The notes under the pieces: generated by a model | Databases searched by the model: none | The model's input: only the letters and a program-made list of their open reading frames with translations | What the model was told of the DNA's origin: nothing | Assembly (NCBI GenBank): GCA_963777625.1 | Contig: CAVZRO010000007.1 | Span: forward strand, 1-14,914 | From: DATDIC01 sp963777625 | GTDB taxonomy: Bacteria > Pseudomonadota > Alphaproteobacteria > Acetobacterales > Acetobacteraceae | DNA length: 14,914 bases | Direction: 5' to 3' | Shown: piece by piece, positions 1 to 8,143 of the stretch | Layout of the letters: the number at the start of each line of letters is the position of its first letter | Position numbering within the stretch: the stretch's first letter is position 1 | Program-made: the position numbers and the translations under genes

Positions 1-11
1 ACGCGTCATGT

Positions 12-1318
12 CCGGGCTTGTCCCACGACTGTCCGGCAGGGTTCTTGCTTGTGTCGCTTGTGTCATATGAGCTGCCCTTGGCCAGCGATTGGCGGGGGCC
101 GTTCGGCGGGCCGATGCAGTTGAGTGAGGCTGCGTCGGTGCATGAGGTTCACCCGGACGAGCCGGGCGAACGCCAGGGGACTGTGGACGGCATGCTGCGT
201 CTTCTGAGCCAGGCGAAGCAGCAGGAAGGCGATCAAGGCGATGGCGATCTGGATGCGAACCGCATTTTCGGAGCTACCGATGAACTTGCGGATGCGCAGG
301 GTTTGTTTGACCCAGCGGAAGAACAGCTCGATGGCCCATCGGCGCTTGTAAAGCTCGGCAATGACCTCGGCCGGCGAGCTGAGATCGTTGGTGACGATGC
401 GCAGAACCTTGCCGCTATCGATGCGCACCTGAACCTCCCGCACCGCGTCGGAGAACGGGTTGTGGCGGTTGTTCGCTTGCCGCTGCGGCAGCTTGCCGAT
501 GCGATCCGACAGGATCGGGCCGCCCGGCCGCACGTCGCGCGATTCGCTCACCGCGAGCGGGGTGTTGCGCTTGAGCCGCGTCACGATCCGGCACCCCGCC
601 TGGTGCAGCTTTGCCCACCAGGCGTAGTCATAGTATCCGAGGTCGAAGACGTAGGTGGCGCCCTTCACGATCGGCATCGCCTGGGCCGCGGTGATGTCGT
701 TGACGTTGGCCGCGCTGAAGCTGGCATATATCGGGCAATCAGCGTCCGGATCATAGATGATGTGCAGCTTGGCGCCGCACACCGAGGCCGAGAACCGCGC
801 CCAGTCGGCGCTGCGCTCATTCAGCGCCAGACCGGTGCTGTCGATCAGGTAGCTGACGCCATCCATGGTGCGCCGCAGCCGCCGGTGCGCGCTTTGGATC
901 ATGCCGCCGAGCAGCGCCGTGAAGACGCCGACCGGCCGCTGGCGGTTGGCATCGGCCAGGGTGGAGCGATGCGGCAGGCTGACCCCCAGATGATAGAGCC
1001 GGTCGGCATGGCTGCGCAGCCCGGTCTCGATCTCGCGCAGGCTGGCTGCGCCCGAGAGCTGGGCATACAGCATGGCAGCGAGTTGGCTTTTGAAGCTGAA
1101 GCCGCGCACATCCGTCGTTGCGCCATGCCGTTCGACCGCCTGATCGAACTCGCCCCACGGAAGCAGCTTCAGCATCGCATGGAACACGCTATTCTGGTGC
1201 GGCACGGCGTTGACCTCCTCGCGTCCGGTGGCGTCGCCAAACGTCGGATGCGAGTAGAATCAATGTCGTGCGCTCGTACAAGCGAATTCCGTGCCGGACA
1301 GCCGTGGGACAAGCCCGG
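12..1318. mobile_element. IS4-family insertion sequence, complete
   Basis: A transposase gene is bracketed by imperfect terminal inverted repeats of about 41 bp, at 12-52 and 1278-1318. Both ends read CCGGGCTTGTCCCACG inward, then (A/G)CTGTCCGGCA, and are recognisable again at GCTTGT. No convincing direct target duplication can be seen outside these ends. The outer bases of both repeats match the host palindromic repeat CCGGGCTTGTCCCGG found elsewhere in the window. The flanks CGTCATG (4-10) and CCACCCACGTC (1319-1329) also look like the two halves of that repeat. The element therefore appears to sit inside such a repeat, and its exact ends could lie up to about 13 bp further in. It lies 32 bp past the stop of the neighbouring minus-strand oxidoreductase. 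Confidence 0.85.
63..1205 (-). CDS. IS4-family DDE transposase (DUF4372 N-terminus)
   Basis: Cut-and-paste transposase of 380 aa, a normal length for the family. The N-terminal ~75 residues match the DUF4372 type, with the tract AQLSGAASLREIETGLRSHA and the motif RSTLADAN at 80-87. The RNase H-like catalytic core follows, with candidate acidic residues D122 (YLIDSTGLAL), D188 (YVFDLGYYDY) and E293. E293 lies in a perfect Y-x2-R-x3-E-x6-K signature (Y286, R289, E293, K300), which is diagnostic of IS4-group transposases. The start is GTG at 1205, preceded by a strong GAGGAGG Shine-Dalgarno at about 1214-1220. No frameshift or stop interrupts it, so it may still be active. It is the only gene in the element. 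Confidence 0.93.
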   Translation of the reverse strand: MPHQNSVFHAMLKLLPWGEFDQAVERHGATTDVRGFSFKSQLAAMLYAQLSGAASLREIETGLRSHADRLYHLGVSLPHRSTLADANRQRPVGVFTALLGGMIQSAHRRLRRTMDGVSYLIDSTGLALNERSADWARFSASVCGAKLHIIYDPDADCPIYASFSAANVNDITAAQAMPIVKGATYVFDLGYYDYAWWAKLHQAGCRIVTRLKRNTPLAVSESRDVRPGGPILSDRIGKLPQRQANNRHNPFSDAVREVQVRIDSGKVLRIVTNDLSSPAEVIAELYKRRWAIELFFRWVKQTLRIRKFIGSSENAVRIQIAIALIAFLLLRLAQKTQHAVHSPLAFARLVRVNLMHRRSLTQLHRPAERPPPIAGQGQLI

Positions 1319-1350
1319 CCACCCACGTCTTCGCTATCGCGGCAAACACC

Positions 1351-2391
1351 CTACAACAGCGCCGCGGCCACCACGCGCATCACCTCCACGCTCGCGCCCT
1401 TCAGCACCATTGTGCCGACGTGCCCGTCGCGTGCGGCATCCTTCCACGCCGCCAGCCGGTCCTTGATCCGCTCCGCCGGTCCCACCAGCGAAATCTCATC
1501 GATCAGTGCATCCGGCACTGCTGCCGCCGCCTCATGCTTCCGGCCGTCCAGGTACAAATCCTGCACCATTTTCGCCGCCGCCTCGTATCCCAGCTTGCGC
1601 GCCACGTCGTTGTAGAAATTCTTCGTCCGGGCGCCCATCCCGCCGATATACAGCGCCAGCTCCGGCCGGATCGCATCGCGGCACGCCGCCACATCCGCAC
1701 CCATCTTCGCCCGCACATACGGTGCCACGTCGAACCCTTGCAGCGTCGCCGGCCGCCCGGCCGCGCGCATCCCATCCAGAAGCGGCTCCGTCACAATCCC
1801 CGGCTGTTCCGGCGAATAGAAAATGGGCAGCACCCCGTTCGCGACCTCCCCGGCGGTACACAATCCGGCCGGCGTAATCGACGCGGTGTAGAATTTCAGT
1901 CCCGCCCGCCCATGCGCGATGCTGCGCAGCGGCTTGCCCAGCCCGGTCGCGCCGGCCCCGAGATACGGAATGTCGAAGTGCTCACCGTGAAACTCGAGCG
2001 GCGCCTTGCGCTCCAGGATCGCGCGCATGATCGCAATATATTCCTTGGTGCGCAGCATCGGCTTCCCGTACGGCACGCCGTGCCATCCCTCCACCACCTG
2101 CGGCCCCGACACGCCGACGCCGCACAGAAACCGATCGCCCGACAGATGCTGCAATGAAATCGCCGTCATCGCCGCCATCGCTGGCGTCCGCGCATGTATC
2201 TGCATGATGCCGGTGCCCGCCTTGATGCGCGTCGTGCACGCCAGGATCCATGCGACCGAGGTCACCGCGTCGGTGCCGTACGCCTCGCCTGTCCATACTT
2301 CGGCGAAGCCGAGCCGCTCCGCTTCCAGCACGCGCTCCATATCCAGCTTCGGCTGTGGTCCGGACATATCCGCCGTAATGCCAAGCTGCAT
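1351..2391 (-). CDS. LLM-class F420-dependent oxidoreductase (Rv3520c-like)
   Basis: Luciferase-like (beta/alpha) barrel oxidoreductase of 346 aa, a soluble enzyme expected to use reduced F420 for hydride transfer. Its substrate cannot be read from the sequence. The start MQLGITADMSG, the strand AGTGIMQIHARTPAMAAM and the segment FLCGVGVSGPQVVEGWHG resemble the mycobacterial Rv3520c-type subfamily. The frame stays open to a GTG at 2406, but GGGAGGAG lies between that codon and the ATG at 2391, so 2391 is the better start. It follows the other minus-strand oxidoreductase by 103 bp, a gap holding a degenerate palindromic repeat, so co-transcription is possible but not certain. The nearby fbiC supports F420 rather than FMN as cofactor. 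Codon use is like its neighbours. Confidence 0.88.
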   Translation of the reverse strand: MQLGITADMSGPQPKLDMERVLEAERLGFAEVWTGEAYGTDAVTSVAWILACTTRIKAGTGIMQIHARTPAMAAMTAISLQHLSGDRFLCGVGVSGPQVVEGWHGVPYGKPMLRTKEYIAIMRAILERKAPLEFHGEHFDIPYLGAGATGLGKPLRSIAHGRAGLKFYTASITPAGLCTAGEVANGVLPIFYSPEQPGIVTEPLLDGMRAAGRPATLQGFDVAPYVRAKMGADVAACRDAIRPELALYIGGMGARTKNFYNDVARKLGYEAAAKMVQDLYLDGRKHEAAAAVPDALIDEISLVGPAERIKDRLAAWKDAARDGHVGTMVLKGASVEVMRVVAAALL

Positions 2392-2407
2392 GCACACTCC
2401 TCCCACC

Positions 2408-2440
2408 CGTCATGACTGGACTTGTCCGGTCCAACCCGCA
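2408..2440. repeat. Degenerate REP-like palindromic repeat
   Basis: CGTCATGACTGGACTTGTCC is a mutated copy of the element CGTCATGACCGGGCTTGTCC, whose better copies lie at 13860-13905 and around the IS ends. It lies between the two minus-strand oxidoreductase genes. The stem is weakened by the changes. Confidence 0.55.
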
Positions 2441-2494
2441 CGGGCCTCAATGGTACGAGGACCCCCACGCGGTCGCCTGATCACACCGACCCCA

Positions 2495-3450
2495 TTATCC
2501 GCGCGCCTTCGCGATCACCGCGTCCTTGAACCGCTGCATATTGTCCAGCGTCGCCTGCAGCGTCGGCCGAACAAGCCGAAATCGAAATAACCGACCCCCA
2601 ACTCCGCCAGCGCCCTTATATCGCCGGCGAAATCGGCCGGCCCGCCGGTGAACAGCTTGCGCTCGCCATCCACGGTACCCTTCGGCTGCGCTTCCACATT
2701 GGCCGACACGCGATACGCCAGCCCCATCTTCGCCGGATCCCGCCCAGCTTTCTCTACCAGCCCACGCAGCTTCGCCACGCCCGCCTTGTATCGGGTCAAC
2801 GTGTCCATCGGAAACTGGGGATTGGTACCGATCGGGTACCACGCATCCCCATATCGAGCCGTCCGCCGCAGCGCCGGACCGCTTTCGCCGCCCACCCAGA
2901 TCGGGATCGGCCGCTGCACCGGTTTCGGCTGAAACACCACGTTGCTGAACCCGGCGTATTTGCCCTGGAACCGGGGATCCTCCTTCTCCCACAATTCCTT
3001 GCACGCCATCATGTATTCGTCGGTCACCGCGCCGCGCGCCTCGAACGGCGGCGTGCCGATCGCCTCGAACTCCTCGCGCATCCATCCGGCGCCGATGCCC
3101 AGGGTCAGCCGCCCCTTCGACAGCACGTCGATCGTCGCCAGAATCTTCGCCGTCAGCACCGCAGGTCGGTGCGGCACCACCATCACCGATGTAACGATCC
3201 GCAGCTTCGATGTCTTGGCCGCAACCCATGTCGCGGCGGTTAGCTGCTCGTGCCGGTCCACCCGTGCCCCGGACGGGAATTCGCCGCTTTCCGTATAGGG
3301 ATACCGCGACGCCACATCGGTCGGGATCATTATGTGATCGCTGACCGTCACATAATCGAACCCCAGCATCTCGGCTTCCGTCGCGATGCGCGTCAGGTTG
3401 TCCGTGTGCGTCAACGGGCCACTGGTCGGCGCGCTGCATCCGATCTGCAT
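2495..3450 (-). pseudogene. LLM-class F420-dependent oxidoreductase (Rv2161c/TIGR03619-like), C-terminal frameshift
   Basis: Luciferase-like oxidoreductase with hallmark segments VVPHRPAVLTAKILATIDVL, GIGAGWMREEFEAIG, GAVTDEYM, WVGGESGPALRRTARYGDAWYP. The start ATG at 3450 has GGAGGA four bases upstream. The reading frame runs to a stop at 2515 but ends in a nonsense tail after FDFGLF. The proper ending (RPTLQATLDNMQRFKDAV...AKARG, stop at 2495-2497) lies in another frame. Restoring one base in the GGCCG at about 2565-2571 gives a 318-aa protein, exactly the length of the plus-strand paralogue at 3538-4494. The catalytic barrel is nearly complete before the break, so the product may fold. The break may be a real mutation or a one-base sequence error. 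It probably uses F420 supplied by the FbiC pathway next door. Confidence 0.85.
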
Positions 3451-3537
3451 CTGTTCCTCCGGCCGCTATTTGCGTGCGCTCGCATCCTACCACAGGATGC
3501 CGCGCCAAAGGCCAAGGGCCAGGAGAGGGGCCAGGAC
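3451..3537. promoter_or_regulatory. Divergent intergenic region between paralogous oxidoreductases
   Basis: These 87 bp separate the starts of two divergent paralogues and must hold both promoters, unless transcription enters from outside. No clear -35/-10 pair can be named. The right side holds GGCCAGGA twice within 20 bases (3516-3535); the first copy overlaps the ribosome binding site of the plus-strand gene. The left end carries the GGAGGA site of the minus-strand gene. Confidence 0.4.
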
Positions 3538-4494
3538 ATGGATGTCGGCATCCACATCCGCGCACAGGGCTGGCTGGCCGAGCGGGCCAGCCTGATCGCC
3601 GTCGCGCAACGGGCAGAGGCGCTCGGCTACGGCTTCATCGGCGTGGTCAACCACCTCGTCCTGCCGCGCGACGTTGCCACCCGCTATCCCTACACCGAGG
3701 ACGGCATCTGGCCCGGCACCCCCACCGGCGAATGCTTCGACGCGCTCGGCATGCTGTGCTTCCTCGCCGCCTGCACCGAGCGTATCCGCCTGCTCACCTC
3801 GGTCATGGTCGTCCCCCACCGCCCCGCTGTCATCGCGGCAAAGATGCTGGCGACCGCCGACGTGCTCTCCGGCGGCCGTGTCGTTGCCGGCATCGGCGCC
3901 GGCTGGATGCGGGAGGAGTTCGAGGCTCTTGGCGCCCCCTCGTTCGACGACCGTGGCGCGGTCACCGACGAATATCTCACCGCCTGCCGTACCCTGTGGA
4001 CCGACGACGATCCGCGCTTCCAGGGCAAGCACGTCAGCTTCCAGAACGTGATCTTCCGCCCCCGCCCGCTGCAATCGCCGCTGCCCGTCTGGGTCGGCGG
4101 CGAAAGCGGGCCGGCACTGCGGCGCACCGCCCGGTTCGGCGACGCCTGGTATCCGGTCTCCAACAACCAGCAGATCCCACTGGACACGCCGGACCGGATG
4201 CGCGCCGGCATCCAGCGCCTGCACCGCGCGGCGGAGAAGGAACAGCGCGACCCTGCCTCCATCGATATCGCCTATCTCTGGTTCAAGCCGGTGTCCTGGC
4301 AGGCGCAGAGCAGCCCCCACAGCGCCCGTATTCCCTTCACCGGCGGCACGGCGCAGATGATCGACGACGCATCCGGCCTGGCGCGGGCCGGCGTGCGCCA
4401 TCTGATCGTGCTGCTCACCGCGCCGACACGCGAAGAAACGCTGGACCGAATGCAACACTTCGCCGAAGACGTCATGCCCGCCATAAGCAACTGA
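3538..4494 (+). CDS. LLM-class F420-dependent oxidoreductase (Rv2161c/TIGR03619-like)
   Basis: Luciferase-like oxidoreductase of 318 aa, presumably F420-dependent. It shares long identical stretches with the divergent neighbour at 2495-3450, including GIGAGWMREEFEA, RGAVTDEY, DPRFQGK and WVGGESGPALRRTAR, so the two are paralogues arranged head to head. The frame is open upstream to 3250, but that part overlaps the neighbour on the opposite strand. The ATG at 3538 starts with MDVGIHIRAQGW and has GGAGAGGGG at 3520-3528, so it is the start. The stop is followed after 13 bp by fbiC on the same strand, so the two form an operon. This ties the enzyme to the cofactor pathway. The C-terminal half (WFKPVSWQAQ...) differs most from the paralogue and may set substrate choice. 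Confidence 0.9.
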   Translation: MDVGIHIRAQGWLAERASLIAVAQRAEALGYGFIGVVNHLVLPRDVATRYPYTEDGIWPGTPTGECFDALGMLCFLAACTERIRLLTSVMVVPHRPAVIAAKMLATADVLSGGRVVAGIGAGWMREEFEALGAPSFDDRGAVTDEYLTACRTLWTDDDPRFQGKHVSFQNVIFRPRPLQSPLPVWVGGESGPALRRTARFGDAWYPVSNNQQIPLDTPDRMRAGIQRLHRAAEKEQRDPASIDIAYLWFKPVSWQAQSSPHSARIPFTGGTAQMIDDASGLARAGVRHLIVLLTAPTREETLDRMQHFAEDVMPAISN

Positions 4495-4507
4495 CGAAGA
4501 AGCCGAT

Positions 4508-6868
4508 ATGACCGACCGCGACCTGATCGCCTGGATCGAGCGCATGCCGCTGAGCGAGTTGACCGCGAACGCCGCTGCGGTTCGCGACGCGACGCATGGG
4601 CGCATCGTGTCCTACTCCCGCAAGGTATTCATCCCGCTGACGAAACTCTGCCGCGATGTGTGCCATTACTGTACCTTCGCGGAACGTCCACGCGCCGGCC
4701 ACGCCGCCTATCTTTCGCCGGACGAAGTGCTGGCGATCGCGCGGGCGGGTGCCGCCGCCGGCTGCACGGAGGCGCTGTTCACCCTCGGCGACAAGCCGGA
4801 GCTGCGCTATCGCGCCGCGCGGGAGGCGCTCGCCGCGTTGGGCGTATCCACCACCATCGAGTATCTGCGTGACGTGTGCGCGCTGGTGCTGAGCGAAACC
4901 GGCCTGTTGCCGCACGCCAATCCCGGCGTGATGGACCGGGACGAAATCTCTGCCCTGCGCCTTGTCTCCGCCAGCCAGGGCATCATGCTGGAATCCGCCA
5001 GTTCGCGCCTGTGCGAACCCGGCGGCGTGCATTTTGGTTCCCCCGACAAGCGCCCTGAAGTTCGCCTTGAAACCATCCGCCTCGCCGGCGAATTGGCGGT
5101 GCCGTTCACGACCGGCATCCTGATCGGCATCGGCGAAACCCGCACGGAACGGCTGGACTCGCTGATCGCGATGCGCGACCTGCACCGTGCGCACGGCCAC
5201 ATCCAGGAAGTCATCGTGCAGAACTTCCGCGCCAAGCCGGGGACGAAAAGCGCCCAGGCGCCGGAACCCGATCTCGACGATCTGCTGTGGACCATCGCCG
5301 CCGCGCGCCTGATCCTGCCGCCCGACATCCACGTGCAGGCGCCGCCCAACCTGTCGCCCGGCGTCTATGGCCGATTGATCGAAGCCGGCATCGACGATTG
5401 GGGCGGCGTCTCTCCGGTCACCCCGGACCACGTCAATCCGGAAGCCCCGTGGCCAGCCCTCGACGCCCTTGCCGAGCGTACCGCCGCCGCCGGCAAGATC
5501 CTGGTCGCCCGCCTGCCGGTCTATCCCGAGTTCGCGCACGCCGCCGAACGCTGGCTCGCCCCGGCGGTCGCCACGCCGCTTCGCCGCGCCATGGACTCCG
5601 AGGGTTGGGCCCGCGTCGATTCCTGGGCCCCCGGCCTCACCACCATTCCCCGCCCAACACCCGCGCGGCTCGATCGCGTCGATCCCGCCATCGCCGAGAC
5701 CGTTACAAAGGCAACCGAAGGCAACCGTCTGTCCGAACCGGACATCGTCCGCCTGTTCGCCGCCCGCGACATCGACGCCGACCACGTCATGTCCGCCGCC
5801 AACTCGCTCCGTCGCCGCATGTCCGGCGATGTTGTCCGCTACGTCGTCAACCGCAACATCAACTACACCAACATCTGCGCCTATCGCTGCAAGTTCTGCG
5901 CTTTCTCCAAGGGCAAGACGCATGAGGCCCTGCGCGGTCCCGCCTACGATCTCGACCTGGATGAGATCGTCCGCCGCTCGATCGAAGCCTGGGACCGCGG
6001 CGCCACCGAGGTTTGCCTGCAAGGCGGTATTCATCCCGACTATACCGGCCGCACCTATCTTGGCATCTGCCGCGCCATCAAGGCGGCGCTACCCGACATG
6101 CACATCCACGCTTTCTCGCCGCTGGAGGTCACGCAGGGTGCTGCCACGCTGGGACGGTCAATTCCCGATTTCCTCGCCGAGCTGAAGCAGGCCGGCCTCG
6201 GCACGCTGCCCGGCACTGCCGCCGAGATACTGGACGACGAAGTCCGCGCAATCATTGCCCCCGACAAGGTCAACACGCGTCAGTGGCTGGAGGTGGTGCG
6301 CGCCGCGCACGGACTCGGCCTGCGAACAACGTCCACGATCATGTACGGCCATATCGAGCGCCCGGTCTCCTGGGCCCGCCATCTGCTGGCCCTGCGCGAT
6401 GCTCAGCTCGAAACTGGTGGTTTCACCGAATTCGTGCCGCTGCCCTTCGTGCACATGGAAGCGCCGATGTATTTGCGCGGCATGGCGCGCAAGGGACCGA
6501 CTTTCCGCGAAGCCGTCCTGATGCACGCAATCGCCCGTCTTTCGCTGCACCCACTGATCACCAACATCCAGACGTCGTGGGTGAAGATGGGCCCGCAGGG
6601 TGCGGCGGCGTGCCTGAACGCCGGCGCCAACGATATGGGCGGAACCTTGATGAACGAAAGCATCTCGCGCGCGGCCGGCACCCAGCACGGGCAGGAACTC
6701 CCGCCCGAGGATATGGAAGCCCTGATCCGCTCCATCGGCCGCATCCCGGAGCAGCGCGACACGCTGTACCGGCCGGTCGAAGGCGGCCGGAGGGACGCTT
6801 CCTTCAACGCACCCGCCCTCACGCCGGTCGTGCAGACCGCGCCGCGCAAGACCGTCGCCGCGGAGTAG
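4508..6868 (+). CDS. fbiC: FO synthase, fused CofG-CofH (FbiC)
   Basis: Bifunctional radical SAM enzyme of 786 aa. It makes 7,8-didemethyl-8-hydroxy-5-deazariboflavin (FO), the chromophore of coenzyme F420, from tyrosine and the riboflavin precursor 5-amino-6-ribitylamino-uracil. The N-terminal CofG half carries C48-x3-C52-x2-C55 (KLCRDVCHYCTFAE). The CofH half carries C457-x3-C461-x2-C464 (NICAYRCKFCAFSKGK), followed by QGGIHPDYTG and HIHAFSPLEV. Each triplet binds a [4Fe-4S] cluster. The late motif GANDMGGTLMNESISRAAG is typical of CofH. Both halves look complete, and the length fits actinobacterial FbiC. A short tail after about residue 755 is not conserved in my judgement. The ATG at 4508 follows GAAGAAG. 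No other F420 genes (cofC/fbiD, fbiA, fbiB) are in the window. Confidence 0.96.
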   Translation: MTDRDLIAWIERMPLSELTANAAAVRDATHGRIVSYSRKVFIPLTKLCRDVCHYCTFAERPRAGHAAYLSPDEVLAIARAGAAAGCTEALFTLGDKPELRYRAAREALAALGVSTTIEYLRDVCALVLSETGLLPHANPGVMDRDEISALRLVSASQGIMLESASSRLCEPGGVHFGSPDKRPEVRLETIRLAGELAVPFTTGILIGIGETRTERLDSLIAMRDLHRAHGHIQEVIVQNFRAKPGTKSAQAPEPDLDDLLWTIAAARLILPPDIHVQAPPNLSPGVYGRLIEAGIDDWGGVSPVTPDHVNPEAPWPALDALAERTAAAGKILVARLPVYPEFAHAAERWLAPAVATPLRRAMDSEGWARVDSWAPGLTTIPRPTPARLDRVDPAIAETVTKATEGNRLSEPDIVRLFAARDIDADHVMSAANSLRRRMSGDVVRYVVNRNINYTNICAYRCKFCAFSKGKTHEALRGPAYDLDLDEIVRRSIEAWDRGATEVCLQGGIHPDYTGRTYLGICRAIKAALPDMHIHAFSPLEVTQGAATLGRSIPDFLAELKQAGLGTLPGTAAEILDDEVRAIIAPDKVNTRQWLEVVRAAHGLGLRTTSTIMYGHIERPVSWARHLLALRDAQLETGGFTEFVPLPFVHMEAPMYLRGMARKGPTFREAVLMHAIARLSLHPLITNIQTSWVKMGPQGAAACLNAGANDMGGTLMNESISRAAGTQHGQELPPEDMEALIRSIGRIPEQRDTLYRPVEGGRRDASFNAPALTPVVQTAPRKTVAAE

Positions 6869-6919
6869 AGCGTAGTCGTTTGAGGCGAAATCGCGGTGGT
6901 TGGTCCGACGATGGCCGAC

Positions 6920-7601
6920 CTAGCAGATCGGACGGGCGGTGAACGCACCGACGCGGGCGGCTTCTATTCTTGGCAGAGCGACGGCAACGACATGCAAATA
7001 ATCAGCGTGCGGCAGGTCGTCGTGGGGATCCAGGCGCAGATTGGCGACGATGTCATGCGCAATTCCCAAGTAGGCGTCATGGTCATCGTTGATGGCGGCC
7101 GCGCCGGGCAACGGCGGCGCGTCAGCCCCACGATTGGCGTTCAGCCAGTCCCGCACCAAGCGGATGATCTCGCGCACATCGTTGGCATGCGCTTCGATAT
7201 CCATGCCCGAGATATCTGAGAGGGTCTTGTCGTAGCGATGCGCTTCGGCATCGAGAATCAGGCTCCTGCGCCGCCGCTGCAACAGCGGGCCTGCCAAACG
7301 CAATCCTAGGTCGGCACCCAGCTCTAAGGGCATGTTTAACCGTGGCAGGCGCGACGTACGATCCAGTTCCACCCGAGAGATATCATGGATCGACCGGTCG
7401 CATTCGGTGATCATGCTGACGAGCTCCGTGAAACGCACGACGCCGCTGTCGCTATAGTCCAGCGCGCAACGAGGGGGCGTACCCGCATGCCATGACGGCG
7501 AAACAGGTCGCCCGCAGCAACGGCTTGTGGTCCGGATCAAACGGGCAGTTGATGAAGACCGACCGCGCGCGGTTAGGCTTTGATCCTACGGGCGAGGGCA
7601 T
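6920..7601 (-). pseudogene. TIR/deoxyribosyltransferase-like protein, frameshifted
   Basis: Reconstructed protein of about 226 aa starting at ATG 7601, inside the end of the upstream small gene. It begins MPSPVGSKPNRARSVFINCP. It reads on to MACGYAP, where an extra G in the run GGGGG (7473-7477) breaks the frame, and continues as PRCALDYSDSG to the stop at 6920. The order resembles NAD- or nucleoside-cleaving TIR and nucleoside deoxyribosyltransferase-like folds. That order is a first strand with FINCPFD, then a CD..IHDIS block (67-75), then LNMPLELGADLG, with E93 where those folds keep a catalytic Glu. I recognise a conserved, mostly uncharacterised bacterial family but have no proven function for it. 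Overlap with the small basic gene upstream suggests a two-gene unit. Convergent with fbiC. Confidence 0.65.
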
Positions 7602-7770
7602 TGGCGTTCTTCACGAGCGCGGCTTCGACGGCCTGTTTGATCTGGTCGGGCGTGAAGCGTGACCGCCCTTCCGTCGCCTGAACGCGCACGCCGCGATACG
7701 TCGATCCGACCTTGGCAGCCCCGCGGCCGGTTTTCGGTTTCGGCGCAGATGATTTGACGCGGGCTGTCAT
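7573..7770 (-). CDS. Small basic protein of unknown function
   Basis: A 65-aa, Lys/Arg-rich protein starting MTARVKSSAPKPKTGRGAA, with a predicted C-terminal helix FTPDQIKQAVEAALVKNANA. There is no signal peptide or membrane segment. The start is uncertain. ATG 7770 has only a weak GGGGCC ahead of it, and the frame continues to a TTG at 7806. Its last 27 bases overlap the start of the TIR-like gene, so the pair is translationally coupled. Of the minus-strand reading frames between 6920 and 8400 it is the only one with no visible break. It could be a partner or nucleic-acid-binding regulator of the gene that follows, but its sequence gives no direct evidence of role. Confidence 0.55.
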   Translation of the reverse strand: MTARVKSSAPKPKTGRGAAKVGSTYRGVRVQATEGRSRFTPDQIKQAVEAALVKNANALARRIKA

Positions 7771-7842
7771 GGCCCCGAATATGGGCGACCTCGGTGGCCG
7801 AGACAACAGCGCGCGCCTCCGCGCCTGGAACGTACCGTGCGC

Positions 7843-8143
7843 TCACTGCCAGTCTCGTTGGTCGGCGCTCTGGTCTTCGCGCTCCGCGTCCATCGCGAAG
7901 GACTCGGCAATGCGATCGAGGGTGGCCGCCGTGCGAGGCCAGTCGAACCGCATGGCCTCGGCGTCGCGGCGATAGCGTCGGGCGAGGTCGCGCTCCTGCG
8001 CGCCGCCGTCATGGGGCAAGCGGACCATTACACCGCGGCGGTTGTAGACGCCCCAGCTCAAGGCCCCGTTCGAGGTGGCGGCTCCGGCTGACCTCGATCA
8101 CCTCGCGGACTGCTTGGGGCGGCCAGGGCTCGTCGGAAGCCAA
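7843..8143 (-). pseudogene. Small conserved protein of unknown function, frameshifted
   Basis: The intact 3' part reads WGVYNRRGVMVRLPHDGGAQ, then a helical segment with ARRYRRDAEA, WPRTAATLDRIAESF and a very acidic end (AEREDQSADQRDW, stop 7843). I recognise this WPRTA...IAESY-type small protein from accessory regions of related genomes but know no function. Its N-terminal part (ASDEPWPPQAVREVIEVSRS) lies one frame away. One extra G in the GGGG runs at 8051-8054 or 8064-8067 separates the halves. A TTG at 8143 is a possible start, giving about 100 aa if repaired. A TTG at 8061 would give a short product lacking the first part. It directly follows, and may have merged with, the broken toxin gene upstream. 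Confidence 0.5.

Noticed and set aside
18..1466. Long plus-strand open frame (482 aa) across the IS
   Set aside because: It runs antisense to a transposase with a full Y-R-E-K signature; the translation is Arg/Ala/His-rich with no family resemblance.
3250..3537. N-terminal extension of the plus-strand oxidoreductase
   Set aside because: It overlaps the divergent paralogue's coding region. A good ribosome binding site and the conserved N-terminus place the start at 3538.
3487..4605. Minus-strand open frame of 372 aa opposite the third oxidoreductase
   Set aside because: Shadow of a well-recognised LLM gene and of the beginning of fbiC; no independent start signal.
4472..6034. Minus-strand open frame of 520 aa under fbiC
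   Set aside because: Antisense to the two radical SAM halves of FbiC. High GC leaves few stops in this frame, and the Gly/Val/Asp-rich product matches nothing.
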